A DNA stretch of 64,000 bases from Daphnia pulex. Taxonomy: Eukaryota; Arthropoda; Branchiopoda; Diplostraca; Daphniidae. A program made the position numbers and the translations under genes. Of this stretch, positions 39,401 to 51,916 are shown piece after piece. Below the pieces are notes generated by a model, which worked only from the letters and a program-made list of their open reading frames with translations, was not told the origin of the DNA and did no database searches. Numbering within the stretch: position 1 is the stretch's first letter; each line of letters starts with the position of its first letter. Where the stretch lies: assembly GCF_021134715.1 (NCBI RefSeq), contig NC_060018.1, positions 1,240,001 through 1,304,000 of the forward strand, written 5' to 3'.

Positions 39401-41670
39401 CTTTTTTTTCCTTTGGAATACAAAAGCTGCTTACTATCGATCCGCAACATCACATCAAATACCCAAAGATTGAAAAGGATGTCAAAATAAGAAGACTACT
39501 TCGTCTTGTTCAACCCCTTAAAAGGTCGCCTGTTTAATAAACAACATACCTGTTTCTAATTCAACATTTCTTTTTACCAAAATCGCTAATTAACGACAAG
39601 AAATTCTAAAAAACCTGACCGAAGGGATATAAGGAAGAAACCACAGAGTTGACGAACGACGACATGTTATTCGGTCCCGAGTAGAAAACAAAAATTCCTA
39701 CTTTCCTAAATTGGAAATGCAACTCCAAACAGTTGGTGGCCAAGTATAGTAAAAGTAATCAAGAAAAACCGAACCCCCAAAAAGGTACACGACTGTTGGA
39801 ACTAAATCGCATTGAAAATGGATGCTATGACCGATAGGCAAAGGTTTGTCATCCGGCAGTCTTTTGGCTCCTGCTTTTCTTACAGAGGGGGACGCAAGTT
39901 TCGTGTCTGTCGAGTGTGTTGCGATTAATGGACTGCCGGATCCAATCCTATTCAATCCCTGGCAAATAAGCTCCTTCCTTTTCCAAGCCCGTTGCTCGGG
40001 GAGATATCGATCTCCAATGGCAGTCAAATCGAAATGAGACACACACGCACAACAAGTTGAGCTTCAAAGGCGTAGGCAAACAAAACCGGGGGGAAAAAAT
40101 ATAAATAAGGAAGGAAAGAAAAGAAATTGTATCGACTTCAAACGAGTCGTGCACAGCAGACACAGTCATCGGCAGCAGTTGAAGGAGCCTCGATCGATGG
40201 AGCTTCATACAGAAACGCAAAAAGCGACTAATTAGTAAGCTGCCGACCGTGTAATGAGTGTGTGTGTGTGTGTGCGCGTGTGTGTGTTGGACGATGGAGC
40301 CATCAAGAAGTTTTTTTGGACCAACCAAACGAATAACGAACGAGGGGGGGGGGGGGGGGGGAACAGAGGAAGCGTGAGATAAAGCACTACCCAGTGGGCG
40401 TTCCAGTGGCGCTTCTGGAGAGACACAACAAGTTGCCGAAGATGTCGTGTGTGTCAGGGCACACACGTATACAATAGAAAATCGGAGGGGAGTCTCAACA
40501 ACAACTCTTTCTTATCACGCAACTATGGGGTGGAACGGTCTACACTCGACGTCGAACGAAAATAAAAATAAGTTATAAATCGCCAGGAAAAAAGGGAATA
40601 TAAAAGCGGAGAACTCGATAGACGCCGTTGGTGAAATTGCTAACAAAAAAAAAAAGACTAAACGGATTTGATTCCCGTTGTCAAAGCTGCTGCTGGGTTG
40701 TCAAGGGAAAAGTAGAACGGGCCGCCGCTGTACCTAGGCGAAAATAAGAGGGCGTTATGAATGAGACGTCAGTGCTGTGTGTTGACGTAACCGTGGCGAC
40801 CAACAACTCAAATTTGTCGACTACCTCATCTAAAAACGGAACCCAGCAATAATGCCCAATTACATACCCAAACTGGAAATACCACGCGTGAACGCACACG
40901 GCGACGTGTTTTGGACGAAAATCGACAAGGAAAAAAAAAACCTGTTGCTGTTTTTTGTCAAGCATATTTATTTCTTGAGCTTGTTGATCATTATAATAAC
41001 AGATGTTTTGTGATTACGGGGGAACTACCAACAAAAACGGTAAAACGTTCATGGCTGAGGAATTGGTTTTATTTTTAAAAAAAGAAAGAATAAAGAGTGG
41101 AAGGAATTTCGAGATGGCAATGTTTGTGTGTGTCGCTTTAGAATGTGGGTGGAACGTGGGAGAAACGAGCAGCAAAAGGGGGCGGTTGGTGTAATACATC
41201 AACAGCTGGATGCAACACTACCGCACCACGTGAGACTCGTGCGGAACGTCTAATCTTGGGTAAAACTAATTAGTTAACGAGCTAGAGATGGAGTGAACGT
41301 GTTGGAGCGGATCAACTCTCTTTGCTCTTTGCATGGGAAACTAGTAGTACTACGTGTTGTGTTGCACGGTATGAAGCGGCACATGAATAAAACGTCTTTT
41401 GGCGCCTCCGATATAAACTTTTCTCTTTCTGGTTTTGAAAGATTGATGGGCATGGGATGGAACCTCCATGGAGATGGAAAATAAGAGTGAGGAGCACAAG
41501 AGAGAAGAGGGGGGGGGATCTAGATAGATCCAGGAGGGATGATGTTACTGACGTCCGGAATGGATCAATACTTGCGCGACTGCTTGGGGTTCGGTGGGAG
41601 ATATGACCTTTCTATACAACTGGGCTACAGGTTAGAGAGAACCCCACACTCTCACCTTCCCCATACCAAT
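36260..41670. other. Gene-poor interval with simple repeats
   Basis: No supported coding exon. Simple sequence includes 13 G at 36687-36699, 18 G at 40344-40361, and a GT-rich tract at about 40258-40288. The left end is probably the PTB promoter. Some open frames (for example 37910-38164) lack family resemblance or splice support and are treated as chance. Confidence 0.5.
40344..40361 (+). repeat. 18-base G homopolymer
   Basis: An uninterrupted run of 18 G in the gene-poor interval between PTB and HCCS. Length may be affected by sequencing error. Confidence 0.85.
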
Positions 41671-42586
41671 ATGTCTAGCGTACGGAGCGTGTACCCACGG
41701 TACGTGAATGCGCAAAGAATGATGCGTCCCGTTCCCTTCCCAAATTGATTGATTGATTCATGTGTCATGCCCTAAAAAGACCATTACCTCACAAATATTC
41801 ATTACCTTGGAAATACATTAAACATCAACCCATCCTTCCCCGTCAAATGCCAACCAAACAAATCTTTGACAAAATCAGAGATTGATTGATCGAGATGAAA
41901 AAGTAATCTAAAAAAGTTGCCTAGCACAGCCAGTGTGCAAGCACGTCTGGCAAAAACAAAAAGCATCACCTTCAACAACTGATTCCGTCACACATCTAAA
42001 CCCTGTTCAAGGATTGTCATGGTGCGCAGCACATCAAGAGCTTCAAAAAATGGAAAGGGAACCACAGAATAGTTATCGTAACCTTGGTGGTGGTAAAGAA
42101 GAATATGTAAACAGTATAGGCAAGCCTCAGCTCACTCCATTGGTCACGATAAATAACCACGTTATCTTTATGAGAAAAAGACGTTACGCAAGCATGTCAA
42201 GGCCTACAAGTTGAACAAAGCAAAAAGCTAGCGTTGATTGCTAGCAAACATTATAGAGAATTGACGTGTGGTCTATTGACTACGTGTGTGAAACTTAACA
42301 GTTAAAAAAGAAGTAACACTGAATTCTTACCCTTTCATCGCGTTTGGTATTGAAATGAGATGGAATCGTCTTTAACACAAAACACAAACGATTGGAATAT
42401 TAAAAGAATGAAACAAAACAACAACAAGTGGTCTCTGCCGACTCAATGTCATGCCGTTTACAGATAAAAAGATGGCCGCACGCTTATGACAGCTACGACG
42501 ATGTTGAAGAGAGCCCCTCCTCTTCAACACCTACGGACTTTGATTTACCAGAGGCTGAAGATTATAAATTTAATTTTTTGGTCTAA
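41671..42586 (+). CDS. Candidate small gene, unknown function (about 110 aa)
   Basis: I do not recognise this product. The best-supported part is two exons, 41930-42106 and 42464-42586, joined in phase 0 (donor TAT|GTAAAC, acceptor TTTACAG). The last exon encodes IKRWPHAYDSYDDVEES, then a Ser/Thr stretch and an acidic tail ending YKFNFLV with TAA. The first of the two contains QGLSWCAAHQELQKMEREP. Both have protein-like composition without low complexity. A possible first exon at 41671-41703 (MSSVRSVYPRY, donor TAC|GTGAAT) would also join in phase 0. The gene converges on HCCS, with under 260 bp between stop codons. Without splicing, the first exon's frame would stay open to 42214, so an intronless 93-codon reading is the alternative. 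Confidence 0.45.
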
Positions 42587-42688
42587 TTTAATCATAATTC
42601 AATTTGATTATTTTGAAAATTGAAATATTTGTTTGTATTTTTCAAATGAAATGCTTATGTTGATGTTATCTTTTGTTCTTGATAATTT

Positions 42689-42694
42689 TTTATT
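42689..42694 (-). terminator. Poly(A) signal candidate for HCCS
   Basis: TTTATT on the plus strand is AATAAA on the HCCS strand, about 150 bp beyond its stop codon. Confidence 0.5.
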
Positions 42695-42842
42695 AATAGA
42701 GAAACGAGAACAACACTGCCATCTAGTGACGGTCAGTATTTTAGGGTGATTTACTACGGAAACTTGTATTTCAGTAGTTTTCGTTGACTTGACACAATTT
42801 AAAGATACTACAGACTGAGATTTAAGACAAAAAAGACTTGAA

Positions 42843-44356
42843 CTATGCGTCACTCTTTACTGGCTCTTCTTTCTCGGCCTTTTGTTCGAAAACGGGGGTT
42901 GTTTCTTCACGACTATATCTCCATCTCCACCACGTCACCTTCATACGATCCCAGCAGTTTTCCCACGAATCCATGGCTGGTCGCACGTCCAGCAGAGCGA
43001 ATTTATAATCTTCGTGTACTTTGCCACCGTCATAGTAATCGATGACATAGCGGACCTCCTTACCGCAGCGATCAATAATCCAATCATGGCGATCAAACGG
43101 CAATTCGTAACTGTATAACAAACGGTTAAGTGTTTACGTAGATAATAAAGGTTTGCAAATCAAAATGACGTAAGATTTGCCGTTAATAAACATACCCCAT
43201 CATTTGCCTGATCCTCGCTCGTGGAGAATAATCTTTGGCTTTCCCTCCGAAACTTTTTAATCTAGGATCGCCGCATTCTTGTGCATGCAGAGCCTCCCAT
43301 TTCAAAACCTAATTTCACAGAGAGCACCCATGAATAAGTAGACTTGGCAGTGTAGCTAAATTATGCAATTGATACTTCTATCCAGGCTTGCTCGTTATTT
43401 GAATTGTGAATCTTGATTATATCGTCCATATCTTTAGGTTCTAGTTCCTCTTCCTTCCATCTCCAGCCTTTCCGCAACATGGCATTCCAAAACATCTATC
43501 ACAGAAAAAAAACAACAACTCTATTAGTTTGACTGCCGCTGTGCAGCGCAGCATGTAAATAGGAATTAGAACCTGCTGAGAAGGATATTGCCAGAATTCT
43601 TTTTCAGTTCCTGCTTTCGGTATGGATGATACTTGCCGCTGGGTCGGCAAACTGAATGGCTGATCAGGAGCAGGCCTTTGATTCGGCGGCGGCATCTAAT
43701 TTGAATAGTGCTCATCATGTTCAATGCTCAATCACAACATGTATGTGTAATTCAAGAAACGACAGTTAAATCTATTTTTACCATGTTCAGTGGGTCTACA
43801 TCATTCGATGTATTTAGAAGCAGTGAACCATTCTCTCCGCTCATTGGACATTCACTTGGGTACTCCATAGTTTGGACTGGAACCTAAAAATAGAATAAAG
43901 GGGGTGATTATTTATTGAGGAAAGCAATAAAATTTGTGATTTTTATTTATCTGTTTTTACTTTGGTTTCCAATTTCTGGTCATGGCTCATTGGACATTCA
44001 CTTGGGTATTCCACAGGTGCCTTTAATAAAGAATTTGAGGTTAAAAATACATGTTTAAGTATAATAGTCAAGTATAATTGAATTCATAATTGAGGTAGAT
44101 TTACTGGTGGTTTTTTCTCTACTTGAGCGTGCATGGGGCATTCAGCAGGAAATGAATTTCCATTGTTCATATGATGACTGTAGGAAGAACTGTGATGTGT
44201 GTAAGCCTATCAAAATAAAATATTAGGCTGTATCTAATGTTTTGCACATTTATTTTCCAATACTTGTGTTTTCGATGGTTCATGGTGCAGATCACCATAC
44301 AATGGTTTGGTTATCGAATCTGCAGTGGTTTGAGCGATTGAGGCAGTATTACCCAT
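42843..44356 (-). CDS. HCCS: Holocytochrome c synthase (cytochrome c heme lyase)
   Basis: Mitochondrial intermembrane-space enzyme that attaches heme covalently to cytochrome c. Eight exons (44356-44264, 44206-44105, 44020-43961, 43883-43782, 43695-43573, 43495-43376, 43308-43196, 43110-42843) keep phase and give 326 residues. The catalytic family core is clear: [45 protein letters not shown], and [19 protein letters not shown] containing the conserved His used in heme binding. Three Cys-Pro heme-regulatory motifs (ECPM) occur in the N-terminal third, each in its own exon; two share the nonamer EYPSECPMS. The start MGNTAS is the first ATG in frame. The donor of the fifth exon is GTTCTA, weaker than the rest. 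The 3' end converges on the candidate small gene. Confidence 0.95.
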
Positions 44357-47300
44357 TCTCAGATAGCTGTAGAATAAAATTAAATGAAGAGAAAAATTTT
44401 AAAGGATTTGTAATTTTTGGTTTTTTAATTGTGACTGTTAAGATAATGAAATCGTGCCTCATTTTGAGCTTTCATAGCAATTTACCTGAAAGCTTGCTTC
44501 ATACTATACTGATAAAACAACATTATTTTCTAAATTTTCAGATCAAAACTCACCTCTAGAAGCTAATAAAATACTTCAAAGATTCTTTTAAAAATTACAA
44601 CTCAGATATTCAAAATTGATTGATTACGTGATCGACAAATCAAACGCCGAAAAGTTGAGCGTGTCTTCTGCAAGAGCAGACGATATGATGTAATTTCGTT
44701 TAGTATTCAAATGTGACCGATAGATGGCGAAACCGTTCTGGATTTGAATTATTATATCATGACGGGTTCTATATGCGTTAACAAAAATTTGCCAAAGTCC
44801 TTAGTAGTGGATCGGCTCTATGTCAATTTTTGGGTTAAATATGATTGAACTTAAAAAAAAGTAAAATCGGTCATTTAAGCCTGATCGAATAGAAAAAGAT
44901 TGCATCACATCTCCGCCATCACCGATCCAAGGAACCAGTGGCAACGTGCCTAGTGCGATCTGCGCTAGAACCCGATCGATTGATTTGCGAGTCACGCGCT
45001 ACGGGCACGTGAGCTTCCGTCTATCCCACTCCTTTAAAGCAGCTAGCAGCAGCATCAATTAATTGCGTTTGTATTGCAATGACATTTGCCAGAATTGGCC
45101 CTATGCAAAGCATTTGGTTTCCGTTAGAGCAGCGAAACAGGTAAATTAATTCAAAGACATTCGTCAACACTCTGTGTACACGTGCACATTCATGACATCA
45201 TATGCCACGTTATCAAAGCTAACCTAAATATTTTTCTTTAAAGTGTCGATTAAGAACGAAGGCAAAGTCAAATTTGTCGTCAACTTTGTCGTCAAGTTCT
45301 GACTTGCAAACTTGAACTTTTCACCATTTTTTGGTGGGTGAGCGAGAACCGTTGTGCCGATTATATCTGGGCAACTTTGTTAAAAGTCACGTTGTCACAA
45401 GCATTGGTTGGCTATCGATCAGCAGCCCCAAACGTCTCCAAGAGGAACTCTAGAAAAGAAAAAGACCCCGAGGGATATTACAACAAAATGTGTGTGTGTG
45501 CGCAGTAGATGGAGCCAAAAGTTATACGACGATTCCAAGAAAATTTTTTGTATGCGCTAGGAAGGAAATCGATCAAAGTCACGTTGCTTTGTGCGTGAAA
45601 CCCAAACCCTCCACTGTCCCTTCCCTAGTTCCCCCCGTGTTCTTTGAAGTACTCATCCACCAGTCAGGTCGTTCGCTTTACACAGCCGTCGTCCCAGTTA
45701 TTTATAAAAATATTTGTTCGCTAGAATATCCCTTGACGACTCCATCCGAAATTCTCCTACAACCAAAGACGCTATCAAATTTCCAATTAATAAAACCGTA
45801 GGTGTATACGCATGAGCTTGGAAGCCCTCGGGGAGGACCACGACGTAAATTAAATCTCACATAACAACAGATCATCCACCAGTCGATGCGAATTTTGATG
45901 GAAGGAAAACTAGTTTTAGAACGTTATTTATTCACGTGGACTTGGTGGATGACCCACCTAGAGCAAAACACGTGCAGCCATAAAAATGTTAGCCAACACC
46001 CATCATCTTTTTTAGCAAAGACAAAAACCGGTTCTCAATCCGACCTATCTCAATATAGCGATACTTATCTTTTTTTTTTCTTTTCCCAACTTTTACACAA
46101 AAAGACGACAGCGAATTCAACAACGCTCGACAATCTAACCTGAAATCTTCACGTTTTCGCTCACAACAAAACGAAATGGAAAAAATATAACCGAAGACTA
46201 AAAATATAACCGAAAATAAAAGCGGAATGAAAGGGAAATAATTTCCCTATTGTCCAGACGGGAACGAAGCCAAACGAATGGGTGATGGTGTGTTGCGTTT
46301 TAACCTGGGGAGAGCAGCAGCTCTACTTACGTTACACACTCACACACATAGGGGATGTGTTGGAGAAACGTGCTCGTGAACGGGAGGTGGGAGCCACGAG
46401 AAGGCGACACTGTCGCCGTGAAAGGATTGGGTGGGTGCGGATAGGCGCAGAGAGAAAGGGATGCGGTGCCAGCGCTACGTTCCACGTGACGTGAGCCAGT
46501 CACGCGGACGCCACAGTTCCCTTCCCCTCTCAAAGTCTGTGTGGTCTATGCAGGTCCTTTCTTTTTTTTTTTCTTTCTTTCTCCTAGCGGCTCGGCCACA
46601 TTTTCGGTCACGTGAACCAAATGTTGGAAGAAGAAATCGCTGAGAACAACAGCAGCGGCCCCCCCAAAACGAGATAACCCGTTGAAGTTGTTGTCTTTGA
46701 CCATAAATGGACATCGTGAAAGGAGTTGTTTTTTCCTTCTAAACTCTGAAAAATAAAAATAGGAATTCGTATCAGTCTTCTTCTGTCGTCACGTGTAACA
46801 CAATGGAATGTCAAAAACCTAGAAAACTTTTTGGGGGGATCAAGAAATTCTGGGATTCATAAAATTGGGCCCGGCATCAAAGTTGTATAATCAAAAATTG
46901 AACGTGATTTGATGTTGTACTTCGAGATCTGGGGTGCGCGGAGAAAACCAGTCCTTGAAAAATGGAAAAAGAAAAAAGGAAGAGACGCATGTGCAGCTAC
47001 ACACACAGACAGAGAGAGAGAGAGAGAGCTGTGCCCGCCCGTCTCAAACACGTGATCAAGCGTCTCTCTCGTGTGTGCGATTGCGCCCTCTTTTTTTTTT
47101 TATTTTCTCTCCTTTCGGGACTGCCCTTTTCCCGCAACACCACCCTCCAACTCTGCCCCGGTCGTCGTGATATGCCTCACGGTTCGCCTTCTCTACTGTC
47201 TCAGTCAACTTGGCGTACCAGGCCGATCTAGACACGTATCTTGTTTATCACGCAACGCTATTCCACCAGTGCATTTAGTGAACCATGAAAACGTGAACGT

Positions 47301-47370
47301 TTGAACAATTTGAAACCAAACCAAAACTTGCTCTGTACCAAACGAAATTACCTCATTAAAACATTTCATC
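44357..47370. promoter_or_regulatory. Divergent intergenic region between HCCS and clockwork orange, E-box rich
   Basis: About 3 kb separates the two divergent start codons, so it must hold the HCCS promoter at the left and the clockwork orange promoter and 5' UTR at the right. Eight perfect CACGTG hexamers lie here: 45006, 45179, 45933, 45969, 46483, 46609, 46790 and 47049 (start positions). A GA repeat is at 47008-47028. Frames such as 45490-45801 show no family resemblance and are not called. Confidence 0.7.
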
Positions 47371-50300
47371 ATGGATGTTGGCAACTCGTCGTCGTCCACG
47401 AAAATGGATAAATACTGGGTGGATTCACCCAACCAGTGCCATTACGACCGGTAAGTTTAAAACTCTAGAAAAATAGTATAAGTTGCGTTAAAAGAGGAAG
47501 AAGCATGACCTTGACAATGTTATAAGAGAATTTACCATCGAAGGAGTCTCTCCGTGAAAGAATTCCGCTGCGAGATACTCTGTCTGCTGTGGGCGTAGTG
47601 AGTTGAGCACCGAGATAATTATTTGGTTCAAGGGCAGCTACTAGGCCATGTTTCACAGCCTTCCTTTAAATTCTAAAAATGTTCACGAAGTCATTTTGAT
47701 ATGGACAAAGATTCAACCTAGAGACGTGACAGCATGCTTGCAGGCAGTTGAAACTTGGCCAACACAACAACGAAACAAGAATTTCGTGAGGATGGCCTTG
47801 TCTAGTTCTTTTTTTGCATCCGAGCAATCCGCAATAGTCACCAAGCCATCTGGTGGAAGGATTGTCGTTTCCTTGTCAGCCCCCGTACATGTAAAAATCA
47901 ATTGCGTTCCCTCCCCAATTATTCCTGAATGGATCTGTTATGTAAAATAAAGTTGCCAAAAAGTTCTGTTTCCAACTGGGGGTTCACGCTGGGCTGCAAT
48001 TAAGAAAAAACGCACTTGAAACTTGTGCGTCACGTGGCCGAATCACGTGCCCTACGTTGCCTTAGCGACCCGATGATCCCAGTAATCTTCGTTGCTATGA
48101 GAGACATCTAACCTTTTCGGATCGTTTTTCTCTCATATTTTACACATCGACAGATAAAAACAAATTGCAAACATCTAAAAAACCTTCCGGGGGTGCGTGG
48201 GTATCGAATATAGAAGGACACCGAGTCCAAATACACAAGGTTAACGAGCGCTAGGTAAGATAAGGATATATGCGCACGCCTATAATACACACACCTTTCC
48301 GGCTATCGCTTCAGGGGGTAAAAAGCCATGCATCCACGTGCCTGTAGTCTTCAAAACTAAACAATAAATAACTTTAAAAAAAAGAAATAAAGAAAAAGCG
48401 ACAAACTTTTTTGTTTTAGCGGGTGCGGTCAAATGTTTTTACTCCTATTCGTTGGGAGTTTGGCCGGAGTCAACGCCTCTTTGTTGAGGCATCACGTGCG
48501 TGACCGGCATCACGTGTTGTATCTACATGGCAATGTGAGGCAATCCAACGACATCAACTGACTTCCTTTAATGGCATTTCAATGTTTTGCTCTCCTAGCA
48601 AATAAAAGAAATTTTCGATTAATAAAACTGGGAAGGCATTTCGCAATGTTACACATTGCTGCAAAGTGACCGGAGGATGATGACCTTGTTGATCACGTGG
48701 CTCTTGCATGTGACTACCGTATCCGTTGCAACCGGATTTCCAAAATTTTTCTTTATGGGTGAATAAACTGTTGAACTTTCTGAAAAAAGAAAGAGACAGA
48801 GAGGCTGGTCTTAAATAGCCGCGTGCGGAATACATAAATAAATTACTACAATCTACTTATACAAAATTTTATGTGGCAGGAACTTGAATTTTGCTGCCAT
48901 CGGAAGCGAAGATGAAGAAGCTTATTCCAATTTCTCCAAGAAAACGAAATCCGCCCGCGATCCTCAATCACATCGCATCATTGAGAAAAGAAGGCGCGAC
49001 CGGATGAATAATTGCTTGGCTGATTTGTCCCGACTCTTACCATCCGCCTACATGAAGAAAGGGCGTGGCAGAATCGAGAAAACAGAAATTATCGAAATGA
49101 CAATCAAGCACATGAAACATTTACAGGTTCACGCCTGCAAAGAAATGGGTAAGGCGATTGTTGTGTAGTCAAAAGATATACTGTATAAAGGCAATCAACT
49201 TAACTTTCTTTTTTTCTTTCGCGACAGAATCGTGCGAGATCGCTGTCCAAATGGAACAGCTGCATAGCAACACCAAGTCGGATCAATATCGATCCGGATT
49301 TCTCGAATGCATCACTGAAACAGTCCAGTTCATCGGTCATCACCAGGCGGATCACCATGGGCCTTTTTATCCTGGAGATGATTTCGGTAGCCGATTGGTG
49401 GCCCACCTGCACAACCATTACGAAAAAATCGGTCGCGGTATGTTTGTTTTCATTTCACTTTATTCCTGTGCCATTTCCTTTGCCATTCCCATTTTTGGAA
49501 ACCTGCAAAAGAAACAAAAGAATATTCGTATTTGGAACATAACCCTTTAAGCTCACCAGGCTCAAATCTCTTTATAATCAAATTAATTACTATCCAGAAA
49601 GACAAAAAAAAAACTGTGGACTTCGAAAAGTGAATTAATCACAAAGTAGTGCTTGATTGACAAAAATTTTAACTATTAATGCATACGCAATGGGCTGCAG
49701 GTAAAACAAAAAATCCTAAACAAAACATTATGTCTCTCTCTCTCTCTCTCTCACACACACTCTTGTTTTCCCTGTTGAAAAACGGATACCCATTAACAAT
49801 CCGCCTGGATGATTGGCAAAGATAAATTTGTTTTCTTGATTTGCAGTTTTTAGTCATTTTTCTTTCAGATTTTTGGTTCATTTCTTGATTTGGTCTTTCA
49901 GAAAGTTGCGCATGCTTTGCATCCATTATTTTCCGCTTAAAGCTTGTCTTTCTTGAATTCTACCCAGTAATTTATTTTACGTTTCGTAAATGTCAACTTG
50001 AACTGGATCACATTTTTCATTGTTTTCTTTCTTCGGAATTCGTTTTGGATGCCCAGGTGAAGGAACGGGTTCAGAAACTGGCGATTTTTCGAATGGAACA
50101 ACCGCAGTGACCTTGGTGGCAAGGACCGGTCATCCCACGAATGGCGTAGGACAAACAGGCACTGACGGAGAAGATTTTCCAAATGCTTCTCCATCTGTTT
50201 CTGGCACAGTACCTCAGGGCGTTCAAGATCAATTCAAACCATTACACGATAATACAGGTAAACATTTCTATACGATTTAGAAAATCAATAACTAACAATT

Positions 50301-51916
50301 TGGTTCGAACAGGAGAGACAGATAAAATGAAAGATGAACGAGTTCAAGGCATGTTTAACTACCTGAATGGCACCGGATCCTCTATCGAACACCACAGACA
50401 ACAGCAACAACAGCAGCAGCCACAAGAACAGCAACCGCAGCAGCAGCCACAACATTCCAACGACCGCAGACCGACAAGATCCTCGTCAGGATCGGGTGGA
50501 GACAGCGACGAATCGCGGTCAAATAGGGCAACACGGAATTCAGATACACCTTCGCCCGTCAACCCCACAACGGACGGATCATCACCTACCGACATGGACA
50601 ATTCTAGTCACAGCGGAGGATCCAACCACTCGTCGTGCAGATCATCTTCTCAACTCCGTCAAATGTTGTTGGCCAGTGAATCCGGGGGATCCAGGACAAA
50701 GAGTTGCTCGTCGTCCAGCCAATGCAGCAGCCGCAGCAACACCACTCAGCAAAGTATCGACGACTCCAACAGCGTGTACAAGAAGTTCAAGACAAACATC
50801 CATCAGAGGTTCACAGCTGATTTGGAACACGTCTTTCCACAGTCCAGCTGCGTCATGACACCTTCAGGTTCTTCGGCGACTAGCAGTCTTAACGAACAGC
50901 AGGCCCAACAACCCAACCACCAGGATCGATCCTTTGAACAATGTAAGAATTAATTACTATTTGGTGCGTAATAAAAATATCTAACATTCAATTTACCTTT
51001 GACAGATCACGGCCTCAAACGAAAGAAGTCAGACACCGACCTGAACAGGCACAACAATTCAAGATACGGCTGGAACAATGAAGTACCTCCTACACCGCAA
51101 CCCTCATCGCCGTCTTCAAGGAGTCAAAGGCTTCATTCCGAGGAAATGGACGATTCAACTGTCTTCTCAATGGATCAAATGCAACAGCAGCAGCAACCGT
51201 CGTCAAATTTACCAGCAATGCAACCGATAATGGAAAGTGTTCCTATTTTCGCACTGCACCCGAAAAGTGCTTTCTACGTCCCCATGTCAATCGAGTTGTC
51301 ACTTATTCGGACGCTCTTCACTCCGCCATCTTCTTCGTCCGACCCCAATGCCCAACCTCTACTTCACCCAGTTACCATTAGCGTCAATTTCGGTCATCCG
51401 TCAAGGGTCTTGACCGCCGCTACACTCACCGAAACAGTGGCATCGATCCAACAACATTCTTCAGTCATACAGTCACCAGTTAAACTAACGAGGCCAGAGC
51501 CTCTTCTACCCGGGTTGGTACCAGCGCCGCAAATCGTCGTTCATCATCAAAGGCATCCAAATCCGCACCATCACCAATTTGACATGGATCCCTTTGGGAC
51601 CAATTTCAGTCCGTTAACGATGACCGGGCCGACGGAAGACAACCGATTACGTGTGGGTAGCAGCAGCAGCAGCAGCAACCGAGAGCACAGCAGTCGTTCA
51701 TCTCTAGTTAGACATCACGACGAGCAGCCCAAAATGTTCCGACCACCGCAGCGAGAAGAAGGCGGATACGTTCATGCCGGCCGGGAGTACCCCATCATCA
51801 GGTCATCACGTGAACACGGTAGTCGATCACCCGCCGTCATCACGGCAAACCACGGAACAGCGACTCATTCCTCCCGCTGGTCCCATCTAATGGCCAAACG
51901 CACTCACACTCCGTGA
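47371..51916 (+). CDS. cwo: Clockwork orange, bHLH-Orange circadian repressor
   Basis: Nuclear transcriptional repressor of the circadian clock; in Drosophila CWO binds CACGTG E-boxes and opposes CLK/CYC. Six exons (47371-47450, 48880-49148, 49228-49437, 50057-50257, 50313-50942, 51006-51916) join in phase to give 766 residues. The bHLH at about 53-108 contains [19 protein letters not shown] and [15 protein letters not shown]; the exact spacing [17 protein letters not shown] and lack of a C-terminal WRPW are characteristic of CWO rather than Hairy/E(spl). The Orange domain follows ([16 protein letters not shown] to HNHYEKIG). A Gln run (about 50399-50452), Ser-rich and His-rich segments fill the C-terminal half. 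The start in exon 1 ([16 protein letters not shown]) matches CWO-like N-termini. Exon 1 is separated by a 1.4-kb intron that holds six further E-boxes. Confidence 0.94.
47451..48879 (+). promoter_or_regulatory. cwo: clockwork orange intron 1 with clustered E-boxes
   Basis: CACGTG begins at 48031, 48044, 48335, 48493, 48511 and 48694. The pair at 48031/48044 has a 7-bp spacer, the spacing known for tandem circadian E-boxes bound by two CLK:CYC-type dimers. An open frame at 47648-47950 also lies here. Confidence 0.65.
50399..50452 (+). repeat. CAG/CAA repeat coding for Gln in cwo
   Basis: An imperfect CAR-codon repeat in frame in exon 50313-50942, coding Gln interrupted by Pro and Glu. Similar Gln-rich segments occur in insect CWO. 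Confidence 0.85.

Noticed and set aside
45490..45801. 103-codon frame upstream of cwo
   Set aside because: It starts in a GT repeat, has no recognised motif and no splice support.
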